Source: Gilvirhabdus luticola
Lineage (GTDB): Bacteria > Bacteroidota > Bacteroidia > Flavobacteriales > Flavobacteriaceae
Direction: 5' to 3' (one strand)
DNA length: 64,000 nucleotides
NCBI RefSeq assembly: GCF_032583975.1
Contig: NZ_JAWHTF010000001.1
The notes under the pieces were generated by a model. It was not told the DNA's origin, did not search any database, and saw only the letters and a list, made by a program, of their open reading frames with translations. The translations under genes were made by a program, and so were the position numbers. Shown piece by piece: positions 44,457 through 52,473 of the stretch; within the stretch, counting starts at the first letter, position 1, and every line of letters starts with the position of its first letter.

Positions 44457-44513
44457 CTTTTTAGTTTTAGTTAACAATATCTTATTTTTTTTAATATATA
44501 AACATGACAATTA

Positions 44514-45140
44514 TCAATTTAATAAATTTAAAAACATTGCTCTCGAAATGTTTTCAGCCCCTAAACTTTCAAGATGTTTTGTATATACTTGACAGTCGAT
44601 AAGTTTATAATTATTATTTTGAATGAAGTTTATAAAACCTACTTTACTTGCATTTGGCTCTATTGTAAACATACTTTCCCCACAAAATACGCCATTATTT
44701 AAATCTATTCCATAGAAACCAGCAACTAGATTTTTTTCTTTCCAGACTTCAACAGATTTGGCATAGTTTAACTTATGTAAAGTTATATAAGCTTCTATCA
44801 TAATGTCTGTTATCCAAGTGTTGTGCTGCCCTTCTCTTTTTACAGAAGCACATTGATGTATTACGGTACGAAATGCCTTATTGATTGTAATGGAATAATT
44901 ACTATTTCTCAATACTTGCTTCATGCTTTTTGAAATCTTCAATTTTTCTGGAAATAGAACAAATCTCGGATCTGGAGACCACCATAATATAACTTCGTCT
45001 TTGTTGAACCATGGAAAGATCCCATGGCGATAGGCCATTAAAAGGCGTTCGGGTGACAAATCTCCACCCAAAGCCAACAATCCGTATTTGTTTGCAGAAG
45101 TTACATCAGGAAACTTTAATTCTTTGGTCAGAAATTGCAT
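44514..45140 (-). CDS. aat: Leucyl/phenylalanyl-tRNA-protein transferase
   Basis: Adds Leu or Phe to N-terminal Lys or Arg of proteins, marking them for ClpAP. 208 residues with GLLALGGDLSPERLLMAYRHGIFPWF, ILWWSPDPRFVLFP, HNTWITDIMIEAY, VAGFYGIDLNNGVFCGESMF and IDCQVYTKHLESLGAENISR, all typical of Aat. A perfect 16-bp hairpin begins 10 bases upstream of the start codon. Confidence 0.96.
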   Translation of the reverse strand: MQFLTKELKFPDVTSANKYGLLALGGDLSPERLLMAYRHGIFPWFNKDEVILWWSPDPRFVLFPEKLKISKSMKQVLRNSNYSITINKAFRTVIHQCASVKREGQHNTWITDIMIEAYITLHKLNYAKSVEVWKEKNLVAGFYGIDLNNGVFCGESMFTIEPNASKVGFINFIQNNNYKLIDCQVYTKHLESLGAENISRAMFLNLLN

Positions 45141-45150
45141 GTTATAAAAT

Positions 45151-45191
45151 TAATAAACCTTAATGACATATTAAATCATTAAGGTTTATTA
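45151..45191. terminator. Perfect 16-bp hairpin between DUF3127 and aat genes
   Basis: Arms TAATAAACCTTAATGA and TCATTAAGGTTTATTA pair perfectly around a 9-base loop. On the minus strand it is followed by ATTTTATAAC rather than a strong T-run, and then by the aat ATG. It may terminate the DUF3127 transcript or hinder aat translation. Confidence 0.6.
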
Positions 45192-45232
45192 TAATAGCTG
45201 CTTTGATAAGCTCAAGATACCATTTTGGTATG

Positions 45233-45610
45233 TTAAAATGGTAGATCGTCGTGGTCTTCTTCGTTCAAATCGCCTGCTGGCTCAAATGCATCAGCTGGTG
45301 GAATAGGAGGCATATCTGTACTAGTAGAATCCTTTTGTAAACTTTCTATTCTCCATCCTTGAATAGAATTGAAATATTTTGTTTCTCCTTGAGGATTCAC
45401 CCATTCACGCCCCCTTAAGTTTATGTTTATTTTTACTTGTTGCCCAACTTGGTAGCTGTCTAACAAATCGGTTTTATCTTGTACAAACTCCACCATAATA
45501 TGTTGTGGGTACTGCTCTTCTGTAGTGATAACTACTTCTCTTTTTCTAAATCCATTGGCGCCAAACGCTTGGGTTTCACCGATAACCTTAATTTTTCCTT
45601 GTATTTCCAT
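45233..45610 (-). CDS. DUF3127 protein
   Basis: 125 residues. An OB-fold-like core (IQGKIKVIGETQAFGANGFRKREVVITT, VKININLRGREWVNPQGETKYFNSIQGWRI) is followed by an acidic tail that ends in EEDHDDLPF. The acidic, aromatic-ended tail recalls single-stranded DNA binding proteins, where it recruits partners. DUF3127 is common in the phylum and its function is not known; a nucleic-acid role is inference only. Confidence 0.9.
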   Translation of the reverse strand: MEIQGKIKVIGETQAFGANGFRKREVVITTEEQYPQHIMVEFVQDKTDLLDSYQVGQQVKININLRGREWVNPQGETKYFNSIQGWRIESLQKDSTSTDMPPIPPADAFEPAGDLNEEDHDDLPF

Positions 45611-45627
45611 TTAATCTAATTTACTGT

Positions 45628-46497
45628 TTATGATAATAATATTTTCCATGCACTACTTACATCTCCAAAACTTAAATAGTTTTTTGCTAATTTATGTTTT
45701 TCTTTAATAGACAACTCTTTAATATTGGGATGATTCTCTGAAACATCTTTTATAAACAAATCTATTTCATTTTGAGTTGGTAAAGCTTCTACGTTACCAA
45801 GCATCCCTAGATCATTTCCTGAAAGTGTGTAGCTGTTCCTTACTTTTTCGGGCATGTTATCAACTCCAATTCCAAGCGTTGAAATAGGTTTGGGAATTTC
45901 AAAAAAACCTTTCTTTGCTCTGGTATAAAAGCTACCGCCTGATCTGGCTACCAAATCCAACTTAACTTGGTTTATCGTTTCATCTTCTTCTAAAACTTCT
46001 TTTGAAATATGTAATTTTAGTACTTCACAAATAATTAAATTTCCAGCACCACCTTCATTACCTAATTTGATAATGTCATTCACTTTACATTCAAATTGGA
46101 CTGGAGATTCTGCAACACGAAATGGTTTCACAATATCAGATTTTAACATACTTAATCCTGCTTTTTCAAACTCGTTTATGCCTTCAGGATATTCTGTACT
46201 GGAAAGTGAAGCTTGTTGAACCAAGTCGTAATTTACGACATTTATAACGACCTCTTTTGTTTCAAGAACATTTTCTAATGTATGCTTGGTCGAATTATCA
46301 CGCACACGACGCGCAGGTGAAAAGATCATAATTGGAGGATTAGCACTGAAGACATTAAAAAAGCTAAATGGAGACAAATTTGGTCTGCCTTGACCATCAA
46401 TGGTACTCGCAAAAGCTATCGGTCTTGGTGCCACAGAGCTCAACAAATAGCTATGCAATTTTGCAGTAGATATATCTTTAGGATCTATTGAAATCAT
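45628..46497 (-). CDS. Flavin reductase-like (FMN-binding split barrel) protein
   Basis: 289 residues. LSSVAPRPIAFASTIDGQGRPNLSPFSFFNVFS and PPIMIFSPARRVRDNSTKHTLENVLETKEVVINVV are the conserved FMN-binding segments of the flavin reductase/DIM6 family. An extra C-terminal stretch of about 90 residues is present. Could be a flavin reductase or an FMN-dependent oxidoreductase. Lies 17 bp before DUF3127 on the same strand. Confidence 0.92.
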   Translation of the reverse strand: MISIDPKDISTAKLHSYLLSSVAPRPIAFASTIDGQGRPNLSPFSFFNVFSANPPIMIFSPARRVRDNSTKHTLENVLETKEVVINVVNYDLVQQASLSSTEYPEGINEFEKAGLSMLKSDIVKPFRVAESPVQFECKVNDIIKLGNEGGAGNLIICEVLKLHISKEVLEEDETINQVKLDLVARSGGSFYTRAKKGFFEIPKPISTLGIGVDNMPEKVRNSYTLSGNDLGMLGNVEALPTQNEIDLFIKDVSENHPNIKELSIKEKHKLAKNYLSFGDVSSAWKILLS

Positions 46498-46615
46498 GAA
46501 GCTTATAATTTAGGCAAATGTAATTATTCTAGTAATGAACTAAAAACTATTTGAAACCTTGTAATACAATATTATTAACAGATTTACATTATATTACATA
46601 CATAAATTAGTGTTC

Positions 46616-47770
46616 ATGATTTTTACAAAGCATAGAAACTTTTTCAGGTGGTTTATTGTTGTTGCATCATTTGCAATTGTTTCTTTAATACTCTGGAACA
46701 CCTATGTGTTTTTTCAAAATTTTAAAGCAGAAGAAAGATTGAAAATGAAAAATTGGTCTTTTGCACAAACGGATATACTAAATGCATCCAATTTAGAAGG
46801 TGATATTGGGGAATTACCATTACAAGTTATTAGAAGCAACACCACTACACCTATGATTTTGGTAGACCAAAACGGAGAAATACAGGTCAATAATATTAAC
46901 ACTGAAAAGACAAATGACACAGCATATATAAATAAATTGATTGTTAAGTTTTCTAATGAAAACAACCCTATTGAGATGCGTTTTCAAGATGATGTATTAG
47001 CGACCTTATATTATGGCAATTCTCCACTACTTAATAAACTAAAGTATTATCCTTTAGCATTATTGTTAATCATATTATTATTTGGTACAGTTGTTTATTT
47101 ATTTTATAGAAGTTCCAAAAATGCAACCGAAAACAAGTTATGGTCTGGTATGGCAAAAGAAACCGCACATCAAATAGGAACACCTTTATCTTCACTGGTA
47201 GGATGGACAGAAATTTTGAAGAGCGAAAAAATTAATCCTGAATATATTACCGAAATTGAAAAAGATATCAATAGATTACAAACTATTACTGAAAGATTTA
47301 GCAAAATTGGCTCTATTCCAAAATTACAAAAAGCAGATATTGTTGCTGAAACACTGGATTCGGTAGATTATTTAAAATCCCGTTCATCTAAACTTATAGA
47401 ATTTAAAATTACATCTCCGGAGAATCCTATTTATGTGAATTTAAACTCTCAATTATATAGCTGGACCATTGAAAACTTGGTGAAAAATGCTATTGATGCC
47501 ATGAAGGGCAAGGGTAAAATTACGATTGAAATCATACCTTCAAATTCTGATATAAAAATTAATGTTGCTGATACGGGAAAAGGGATTCAAAAAAACAAGT
47601 TTAATACCATTTTTGACCCTGGATATACTAGTAAAAAAAGAGGTTGGGGTTTGGGTTTATCACTTGCCAAACGTATCATTGAAGACTTTCATAACGGTAA
47701 AATTAAAGTGCTTCATTCTGAAGTAAAAAAAGGGACAACTATTCAAATTTCTTTAAAATTAGTATCTTAA
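46616..47770 (+). CDS. Sensor histidine kinase (orphan)
   Basis: About 384 residues from ATG 46616. Two membrane helices (about residues 10-32 and 138-160) flank a short periplasmic domain of about 100 residues. The kinase core has AKETAHQIGTPLSSLVGW with the phospho-accepting His, NLVKNAIDAMKGKG (N box), VADTGKGI (G1) and KKRGWGLGLSLAKRII (G2). No response regulator is adjacent. An 8-bp gap separates it from a small zinc-ribbon membrane protein, a possible partner. Signal unknown. Confidence 0.93.
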   Translation: MIFTKHRNFFRWFIVVASFAIVSLILWNTYVFFQNFKAEERLKMKNWSFAQTDILNASNLEGDIGELPLQVIRSNTTTPMILVDQNGEIQVNNINTEKTNDTAYINKLIVKFSNENNPIEMRFQDDVLATLYYGNSPLLNKLKYYPLALLLIILLFGTVVYLFYRSSKNATENKLWSGMAKETAHQIGTPLSSLVGWTEILKSEKINPEYITEIEKDINRLQTITERFSKIGSIPKLQKADIVAETLDSVDYLKSRSSKLIEFKITSPENPIYVNLNSQLYSWTIENLVKNAIDAMKGKGKITIEIIPSNSDIKINVADTGKGIQKNKFNTIFDPGYTSKKRGWGLGLSLAKRIIEDFHNGKIKVLHSEVKKGTTIQISLKLVS

Positions 47771-47777
47771 CGATCCC

Positions 47778-48125
47778 ATGTCGGAAAATTGGATTACCAT
47801 AAAAGAAGTACAACTGAACAATAACTGTCCTGAATGTTATAACAACAGTGGTCTGCATTTAACATTCAAACAGAAATTTATTGAAACACGTTTTTACAAA
47901 TCTATTTCTAATGAAGTAAGTCATGAAATGACTTGTAAAACATGCAACACTACCATCTATCCTGTACGTTGGAAAAAAGATATAGAGCGCGTTTTTGAAT
48001 ACCATCTAAAGGCATTTGAACCCAAATCATCTTCAGTAAAACTAAAGAAAATAGCTTGGGTTGTTATTGCAATAATAAGTCTAGTCATTATTACTGTAAT
48101 AGTATTATCTGTTATGTCTATTTAA
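47778..48125 (+). CDS. Small zinc-ribbon protein with a C-terminal membrane helix
   Basis: 115 residues. Two CxxC pairs (NNCPECYN and MTCKTCNTT) suggest a zinc ribbon in the N-terminal half; residues about 90-113 form one membrane helix (IAWVVIAIISLVIITVIVLSV). No named family recognised. It lies 7 bp after the histidine kinase and its stop overlaps the convergent HIT gene by 4 bp. Confidence 0.8.
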   Translation: MSENWITIKEVQLNNNCPECYNNSGLHLTFKQKFIETRFYKSISNEVSHEMTCKTCNTTIYPVRWKKDIERVFEYHLKAFEPKSSSVKLKKIAWVVIAIISLVIITVIVLSVMSI

Positions 48126-48511
48126 AGCTCATTTTGAATAGCTTGGGCAGTAGCTTCAAACTCTTCAGGAGTCATTTTTACCTTCGAGATAAAACGAGCA
48201 TCTTCCATGGAGTTTAAGGGAATTAAATGTACATGTGTATGAGGCACTTCAAGACCAATAACAGATATACCAACTCTTTTACAAGGGATTGCTTTTTCAA
48301 TGGCTACTGCTACTTTTCTTGAAAAACTCATTAAACCATTATAAGTGATCTCGTCTAAATCGAAGATTTTGTCTATTTCCTTTTTTGGAATACAGAGCGT
48401 ATGTCCTTTAGCATTAGGGTTTACATCCAAAAACGCTAAAAAATTATCTGTCTCTGCTACTTTGTAGCAAGGAATTTCGCCATTTACTATTCTTGTAAAG
48501 ATTGAAGCCAT
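48122..48511 (-). CDS. HIT family nucleotide hydrolase
   Basis: 129 residues with the histidine triad VPHTHVHLIPL. The N-terminal IFTRIVNGEIPCYKV and FLDVNPNAKGHTLCIPK segments match the Hint/PKCI branch. These enzymes hydrolyse adenosine phosphoramidates or related nucleotides. It starts 3 bp after greA and is likely cotranscribed with it. Confidence 0.95.
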   Translation of the reverse strand: MASIFTRIVNGEIPCYKVAETDNFLAFLDVNPNAKGHTLCIPKKEIDKIFDLDEITYNGLMSFSRKVAVAIEKAIPCKRVGISVIGLEVPHTHVHLIPLNSMEDARFISKVKMTPEEFEATAQAIQNEL

Positions 48512-48514
48512 TGG

Positions 48515-48988
48515 TTATCTAGAAATCTCTAAAATTTCAAATTTTAAAACGCCATTTGGTACTTGTACTTCGGCAATTTCTCCAACAGACTTACCAAGTA
48601 AACCTTTTCCAATGGGTGAATTTACAGATATTTTGCCAGAAGCTAAATCTGCTTCACCATCTGCCACTAAAGTATAATTCATTTCCATTCCATTGGTTTG
48701 GTTCTTTATCTTAACTTTAGAAAGCACCAATACTTTAGACTTATCTAATTGAGATTCGTCAATTAATCTTGCATTAGACAAAACTTCTTCCAATTTAGAA
48801 ATTTTCATTTCTAACATGCCTTGGGCTTCTTTTGCTGCATCGTATTCTGCATTTTCGCTTAAGTCTCCTTTATCTCTAGCCTCTGCAATGGCTTGAGATG
48901 CTTTAGGGCGTTCTATATCTCTTAACTGGTTAAGTTCTTCTCTTAACTTTTTTAATCCTTCTGCTGTGTAATATGATACTTTACTCAT
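48515..48988 (-). CDS. greA: Transcription elongation factor GreA
   Basis: GreA rescues backtracked RNA polymerase by stimulating transcript cleavage. 157 residues: an N-terminal coiled coil (YYTAEGLKKLREELNQLRDIERP, with DKGDLSENAEYDAAKEAQ at the tip carrying the acidic pair) and a C-terminal FKBP-like domain (NSPIGKGLLGKSVGEIAEVQVPNGVLKFEILEI). A terminator-like hairpin lies in its leader. Confidence 0.97.
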   Translation of the reverse strand: MSKVSYYTAEGLKKLREELNQLRDIERPKASQAIAEARDKGDLSENAEYDAAKEAQGMLEMKISKLEEVLSNARLIDESQLDKSKVLVLSKVKIKNQTNGMEMNYTLVADGEADLASGKISVNSPIGKGLLGKSVGEIAEVQVPNGVLKFEILEISR

Positions 48989-49057
48989 AACGTCATCGTT
49001 TAGTTAAATAAAGAATCCGAAATTCACTTAGACAAACTCAGTACAAGCGTTCGGAAT

Positions 49058-49082
49058 AAAAAAATCCCGCTAACACGAGATT
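49058..49082 (-). terminator. Terminator-like hairpin in the greA leader
   Basis: On the minus strand AATCTCG-TGTTAG-CGGGATT is followed at once by a run of T, 70 bp before the greA ATG. A TATATTTG -7 box sits at 49096-49089, so the hairpin would be at the very 5' end of the message. It may attenuate greA transcription, as described for the leader of E. coli greA. Confidence 0.6.
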
Positions 49083-49088
49083 GTAATG

Positions 49089-49096
49089 CAAATATA
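49089..49096 (-). promoter_or_regulatory. Putative -7 box of greA
   Basis: TATATTTG on the minus strand fits TAnnTTTG. No clear -33 TTG is seen at 19-bp spacing. Confidence 0.45.
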
Positions 49097-49152
49097 CAAA
49101 ATATTTATATGAAAGCACTTTTTATTGTAAATTGCACCTTATAAAAAATGAT

Positions 49153-49584
49153 ATGAAAAAGATTTTTTTAATTACAATTGCTTACTTCTTTTTAACATCT
49201 TGTAGTAATAGTGATGATGCCAATAACAACTGTAATTTCCTGCCTAATATTGGTGTGAATCGTACTATAGAATTAAATCTTCCTCAATACAATCAGCTTA
49301 ACTTCCCAAGTAATCCAGTACCTATTCCTGATGAAGGTGTTCGAGGTATTATAGTTACAAATACAGGCACAGGATTTGTAGCATTTGATGCTGCAGACCC
49401 AAATCATGTACTTTCTACATGTTCAACTTTAGTCATATCTGGACTTGAAGGCACTTGCAGTTGTGATGACCAAAACCAATACAGCTTGTTTACTGGTCAG
49501 CCTTTAAATAACTCTGCCTTACGCTGTGGTTTAAAAGCCTATCGTGTTGAACAAAGTGGTAATACACTTTTTATTTCTAATTAA
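49153..49584 (+). CDS. Lipoprotein with a degenerate Rieske-like domain
   Basis: About 143 residues from ATG 49153 (MKKIFLITIAYFFLTSC-SN); the TTG at 49132 is a less likely start. The second half has CSTLVISGLEGTCSCDDQNQYSLFTGQPLN, which follows the Rieske pattern CxCHGSxFdxxtG except that the cluster histidine is replaced by Asp. It probably keeps the fold without the 2Fe-2S cluster. Role unknown. Its 3' end overlaps the convergent TonB-dependent receptor by 4 bp. Confidence 0.8.
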   Translation: MKKIFLITIAYFFLTSCSNSDDANNNCNFLPNIGVNRTIELNLPQYNQLNFPSNPVPIPDEGVRGIIVTNTGTGFVAFDAADPNHVLSTCSTLVISGLEGTCSCDDQNQYSLFTGQPLNNSALRCGLKAYRVEQSGNTLFISN

Positions 49585-51821
49585 AATTTTAAAGTAGCTC
49601 CTAACAGAAAATTTGTACTGGCCTGTGGATAATATCCAGCACCTTCTATGGTTGTGATTTGATTAGGATCTGACCATGTATCATCATAGGTGAAATAGTA
49701 CCCATTAGATGCATATTTTTCTCCAAAAATATTATTAATCAATCCAGAAAAAACTATTGATTTAAAGATTGAGTTCGTTTGTATTTTATAAGTAACATTA
49801 AGGTCATTCACAAAATAAGTTTTTAATTTAGAAACTTCAGAATCTGTGTTTCCCATATATTGTTCTCCAACATATTTACTTAAAAATGAAGCTTGAAAGT
49901 TTTCATTTGGTTTAAATACTAATGCATTGGCAGCCACAATTTCTGGCGAAAATGAAATGTTTGTTTTGCCTAGATTTACCAAATTTCCATCAAGCGATGT
50001 AACAGTTTTCTTATTCTTATTGGAACTTATAGTAAAATTAGGTTGAACTGAAAATTTATTTGAGAGTGCGATTGTGGCCTCGACTTCTAACCCTAATCTA
50101 TAACTTTCACCACTATTTGTTCTAATAGGATTGCCAACATTATCAATTTGACCTGTTAGCACTAGTTGTTCGTTATACAACATATAATATGCATTAACAT
50201 TGAATCTGAATTTTTCTGAAAGATGTCTAAAGCCTAATTCAAAATCATTGAGTTGTTCTGGCTTGACTGTTTCGTTGTTTTCAAAATCATCTCTGTTTGG
50301 TTCTCTGTTAGCTCTTGCATAAGAAAAGTACAGATTGCTATTGTTGTTCAATTTATATGTTATTCCAGCTTTGGGATTAAAGAAGTTGTAGTTTTCGTTA
50401 ACATTAAAAGGAATTCTATCTGATGTTTCACCAGTAGTTTTATAATCTACATTTCTATACTGCAAATCACCATATAAACTTACCTTATCATTGATTTTAA
50501 AAGTAGCTTTTGAGAATATACTGAAATCTTTTTTCTTTCCGTTTCCATCATAATAGTGGTCTCTTACTTCACTATTGCTTGCATATTCTGCCCAAATGAT
50601 TTCGCCAAAATGGTCGCCAACATAAGTACTGTATGATGTTCCAAATGTTATGTTTAAAGCATCATTTTTAAAATTGGTGTTTGCATTAAAAACATAGAAG
50701 ACATTATCTAACCATCTGCGTCTAATTAAATCTGTAGTATTGATGGTTTCGGCTCCAAGAATTATTTCTTCTAAATTATAATCTGCAAAATCTTCATCTT
50801 CTTTGTATTGTTCAAAATAACCACGACCATAGGTATAATTTAACCCAATGTTTGTTGACCAATTGTTATTGTAACGTTGATTCCAATGCAATTGATAATG
50901 GTCTTGATTGTAATTATCTACTTCATTATCATAAAATTGAATATTTCCTTGATTATCTGTATACATACCAGCTGAATTGAAAGTTCTGTTGGTTTTTAAA
51001 GTTTCTGCATCAATACCATTCCATGCTTGATATGTAACTTCTTTTCCGCCAAATGTGATAGCTTTTATTAAGGTATTATCATTAACATAAGACCCTTGTA
51101 AAAAATAAGATTTTAAATCTGAAGAGGCTCTATCTATATAACCATCTGATTTTATTTTTGACAAACGCCCGGCAATTTCAAAATGCTCGTTGAGCAATCC
51201 TGTACTAAATTTTAGAGTGTGTTTCCAAGTATTATAACTTCCGAATGAATTTGAGATTTCTGCATTTACATTTTCTGAAATAGCGTCTGTTAGCACATTA
51301 ATACTTGCTCCAAACGCACCTGAACCGTTGGTTGATGTACCAACACCTCTTTGCAATTGCATACTCTCTACCGAAGAAGCAAAATCTCCTAGATTAACCC
51401 AATAGGTTCCTAAAGACTCTGCATCGTTGTATGGGATTCCGTTGATGGTAATATTGGTAGATTGTGCGTTAACGCCTCTAACTCTAATACCAGTATAACC
51501 AACTCCTGCACCAGCATCACTTGTGGTAACTACAGATGGTAAATAATTTAGTAGTACAGGGATATCTTGTCCAAGGTTTCTATTTTCAATTTTCTCTTTA
51601 TCTATGTTAGAATGTGTAATTGGTGAAGTAGCGTCTACACGAATTGCTTTTACGAGAACTTCGTCTAATTTTTCAACAATGATTGAATCCTGTTGTTTTT
51701 CCTGTGCCTCAACAAATGAGAAGATAAAAAGTACCAATAGAATTAAAATAGATTTCTGGTTATCTTTAAAAAAGCTCAAGATAGCACGCAGGAATAGCAA
51801 AAATTTGAATAAAAATTTCAT
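49581..51821 (-). CDS. TonB-dependent outer-membrane receptor, probably for thiamine
   Basis: 746 residues. After a long N-terminal export signal (ILILLVLFIFSFVEAQ) come the plug domain (NLGQDIPVLLNYLPSVVTTSDAGAGVGYTGIRVRGVNAQ, ITINGIPYNDAES) and a beta-barrel ending in LLGATLKF. Cargo cannot be read from the protein, but a TPP riboswitch 120-185 bp upstream strongly suggests thiamine or a thiamine derivative. There is no carboxypeptidase-like domain or SusD partner. Confidence 0.94.
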   Translation of the reverse strand: MKFLFKFLLFLRAILSFFKDNQKSILILLVLFIFSFVEAQEKQQDSIIVEKLDEVLVKAIRVDATSPITHSNIDKEKIENRNLGQDIPVLLNYLPSVVTTSDAGAGVGYTGIRVRGVNAQSTNITINGIPYNDAESLGTYWVNLGDFASSVESMQLQRGVGTSTNGSGAFGASINVLTDAISENVNAEISNSFGSYNTWKHTLKFSTGLLNEHFEIAGRLSKIKSDGYIDRASSDLKSYFLQGSYVNDNTLIKAITFGGKEVTYQAWNGIDAETLKTNRTFNSAGMYTDNQGNIQFYDNEVDNYNQDHYQLHWNQRYNNNWSTNIGLNYTYGRGYFEQYKEDEDFADYNLEEIILGAETINTTDLIRRRWLDNVFYVFNANTNFKNDALNITFGTSYSTYVGDHFGEIIWAEYASNSEVRDHYYDGNGKKKDFSIFSKATFKINDKVSLYGDLQYRNVDYKTTGETSDRIPFNVNENYNFFNPKAGITYKLNNNSNLYFSYARANREPNRDDFENNETVKPEQLNDFELGFRHLSEKFRFNVNAYYMLYNEQLVLTGQIDNVGNPIRTNSGESYRLGLEVEATIALSNKFSVQPNFTISSNKNKKTVTSLDGNLVNLGKTNISFSPEIVAANALVFKPNENFQASFLSKYVGEQYMGNTDSEVSKLKTYFVNDLNVTYKIQTNSIFKSIVFSGLINNIFGEKYASNGYYFTYDDTWSDPNQITTIEGAGYYPQASTNFLLGATLKF

Positions 51822-51893
51822 TCGAAAAAATAAATTTAATCGAATAAAAAGAGGTAATTATTCTTTAGTTAATATTGATTTATTTGTGAGATA

Positions 51894-51915
51894 TTTCGAC
51901 AAGCTCAACATGACA
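51894..51915. repeat. Dispersed intergenic repeat copy in the receptor leader
   Basis: TTTCGACAAGCTCAACATG matches a short repeat I recall as common between genes in Flavobacteriaceae. It lies between the riboswitch and the receptor start codon. A weaker relative (TGATAAGCTCAAGATAC) occurs near 45205. Confidence 0.45.
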
Positions 51916-51939
51916 CAATAACACAAAATCGTGTTTTAA

Positions 51940-52007
51940 TTTCCTAAACAGCATTACCTGTTCTAGGTTCAATGGGTATGATCTCAGCCACTATTAGGCA
52001 CCCCTTT
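51940..52007 (-). promoter_or_regulatory. TPP (thiamine pyrophosphate) riboswitch
   Basis: On the minus strand the conserved THI-box parts occur in order: GGGGTGCC, a short stem, GGCTGAGATCATACCC, GAACCT, ACAGGTAATGCTG, and TTAGGAA. These match the TPP aptamer (CUGAGA, ACCC...GAACCUG, GGUAAUGC). A downstream hairpin AACAC-GATTTT-GTGTT could be the expression platform. It precedes the TonB-dependent receptor. Confidence 0.93.
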
Positions 52008-52018
52008 TGAGAACGATA

Positions 52019-52048
52019 CAAATGTAGCTAACAATGTACAATTAACAA
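52019..52048 (-). promoter_or_regulatory. Promoter of the riboswitch and receptor
   Basis: On the minus strand TTG (52048-52046) and TACATTTG (52026-52019) are separated by exactly 19 bp, matching the Bacteroidota -33/-7 consensus. Transcription would start about 5 bp before the aptamer. Confidence 0.7.
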
Positions 52049-52065
52049 TGAATAATAAAAGAAAT

Positions 52066-52473
52066 TTAATCTACTTTGGGAGATTTCCTATTGATCTTCT
52101 TTTCAGATATTTTCTTTTTGTCTTCCAATCGTTTTTTTTTAACTGACTTTGGAACTTTTGTCTTCTTTCTCTTTTTAGGAACAATCAGTCCTTCTTTTAT
52201 TACATCTAAAAAACGATTTATAACAATGGTTTTATTCTTGTGCTGACTTCTGCTTTCATCACATTGAAGTACAAGCAAGCCTTCTTTTGAAAGTTTATTC
52301 TTTAAATTCTTATGAAGTAATTTCTTTTGTTCGTCATCTAAAAACAGGGCATCATTTAAATTAAAAGATAATTCAACCTTTGAAGACACCTTATTTACAT
52401 GCTGACCACCAGCACCGGAACTTCTAATAGCCTTAAACGATAATTCACTAATTAAAGCATTTTCATCCAACAT
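52066..52473 (-). CDS. arfB: ArfB-type peptidyl-tRNA hydrolase for ribosome rescue
   Basis: 135 residues. The release-factor GGQ motif is in RSSGAGGQHVNKVSSKVELSF, and the C-terminal tail is strongly basic (KKRKKTKVPKSVKKKRLEDKK-like), as needed to enter the mRNA channel of stalled ribosomes. No codon-recognition domain. Its ATG shares one base with the stop of DUF4301 (TAATG), indicating translational coupling. Confidence 0.95.
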   Translation of the reverse strand: MLDENALISELSFKAIRSSGAGGQHVNKVSSKVELSFNLNDALFLDDEQKKLLHKNLKNKLSKEGLLVLQCDESRSQHKNKTIVINRFLDVIKEGLIVPKKRKKTKVPKSVKKKRLEDKKKISEKKINRKSPKVD

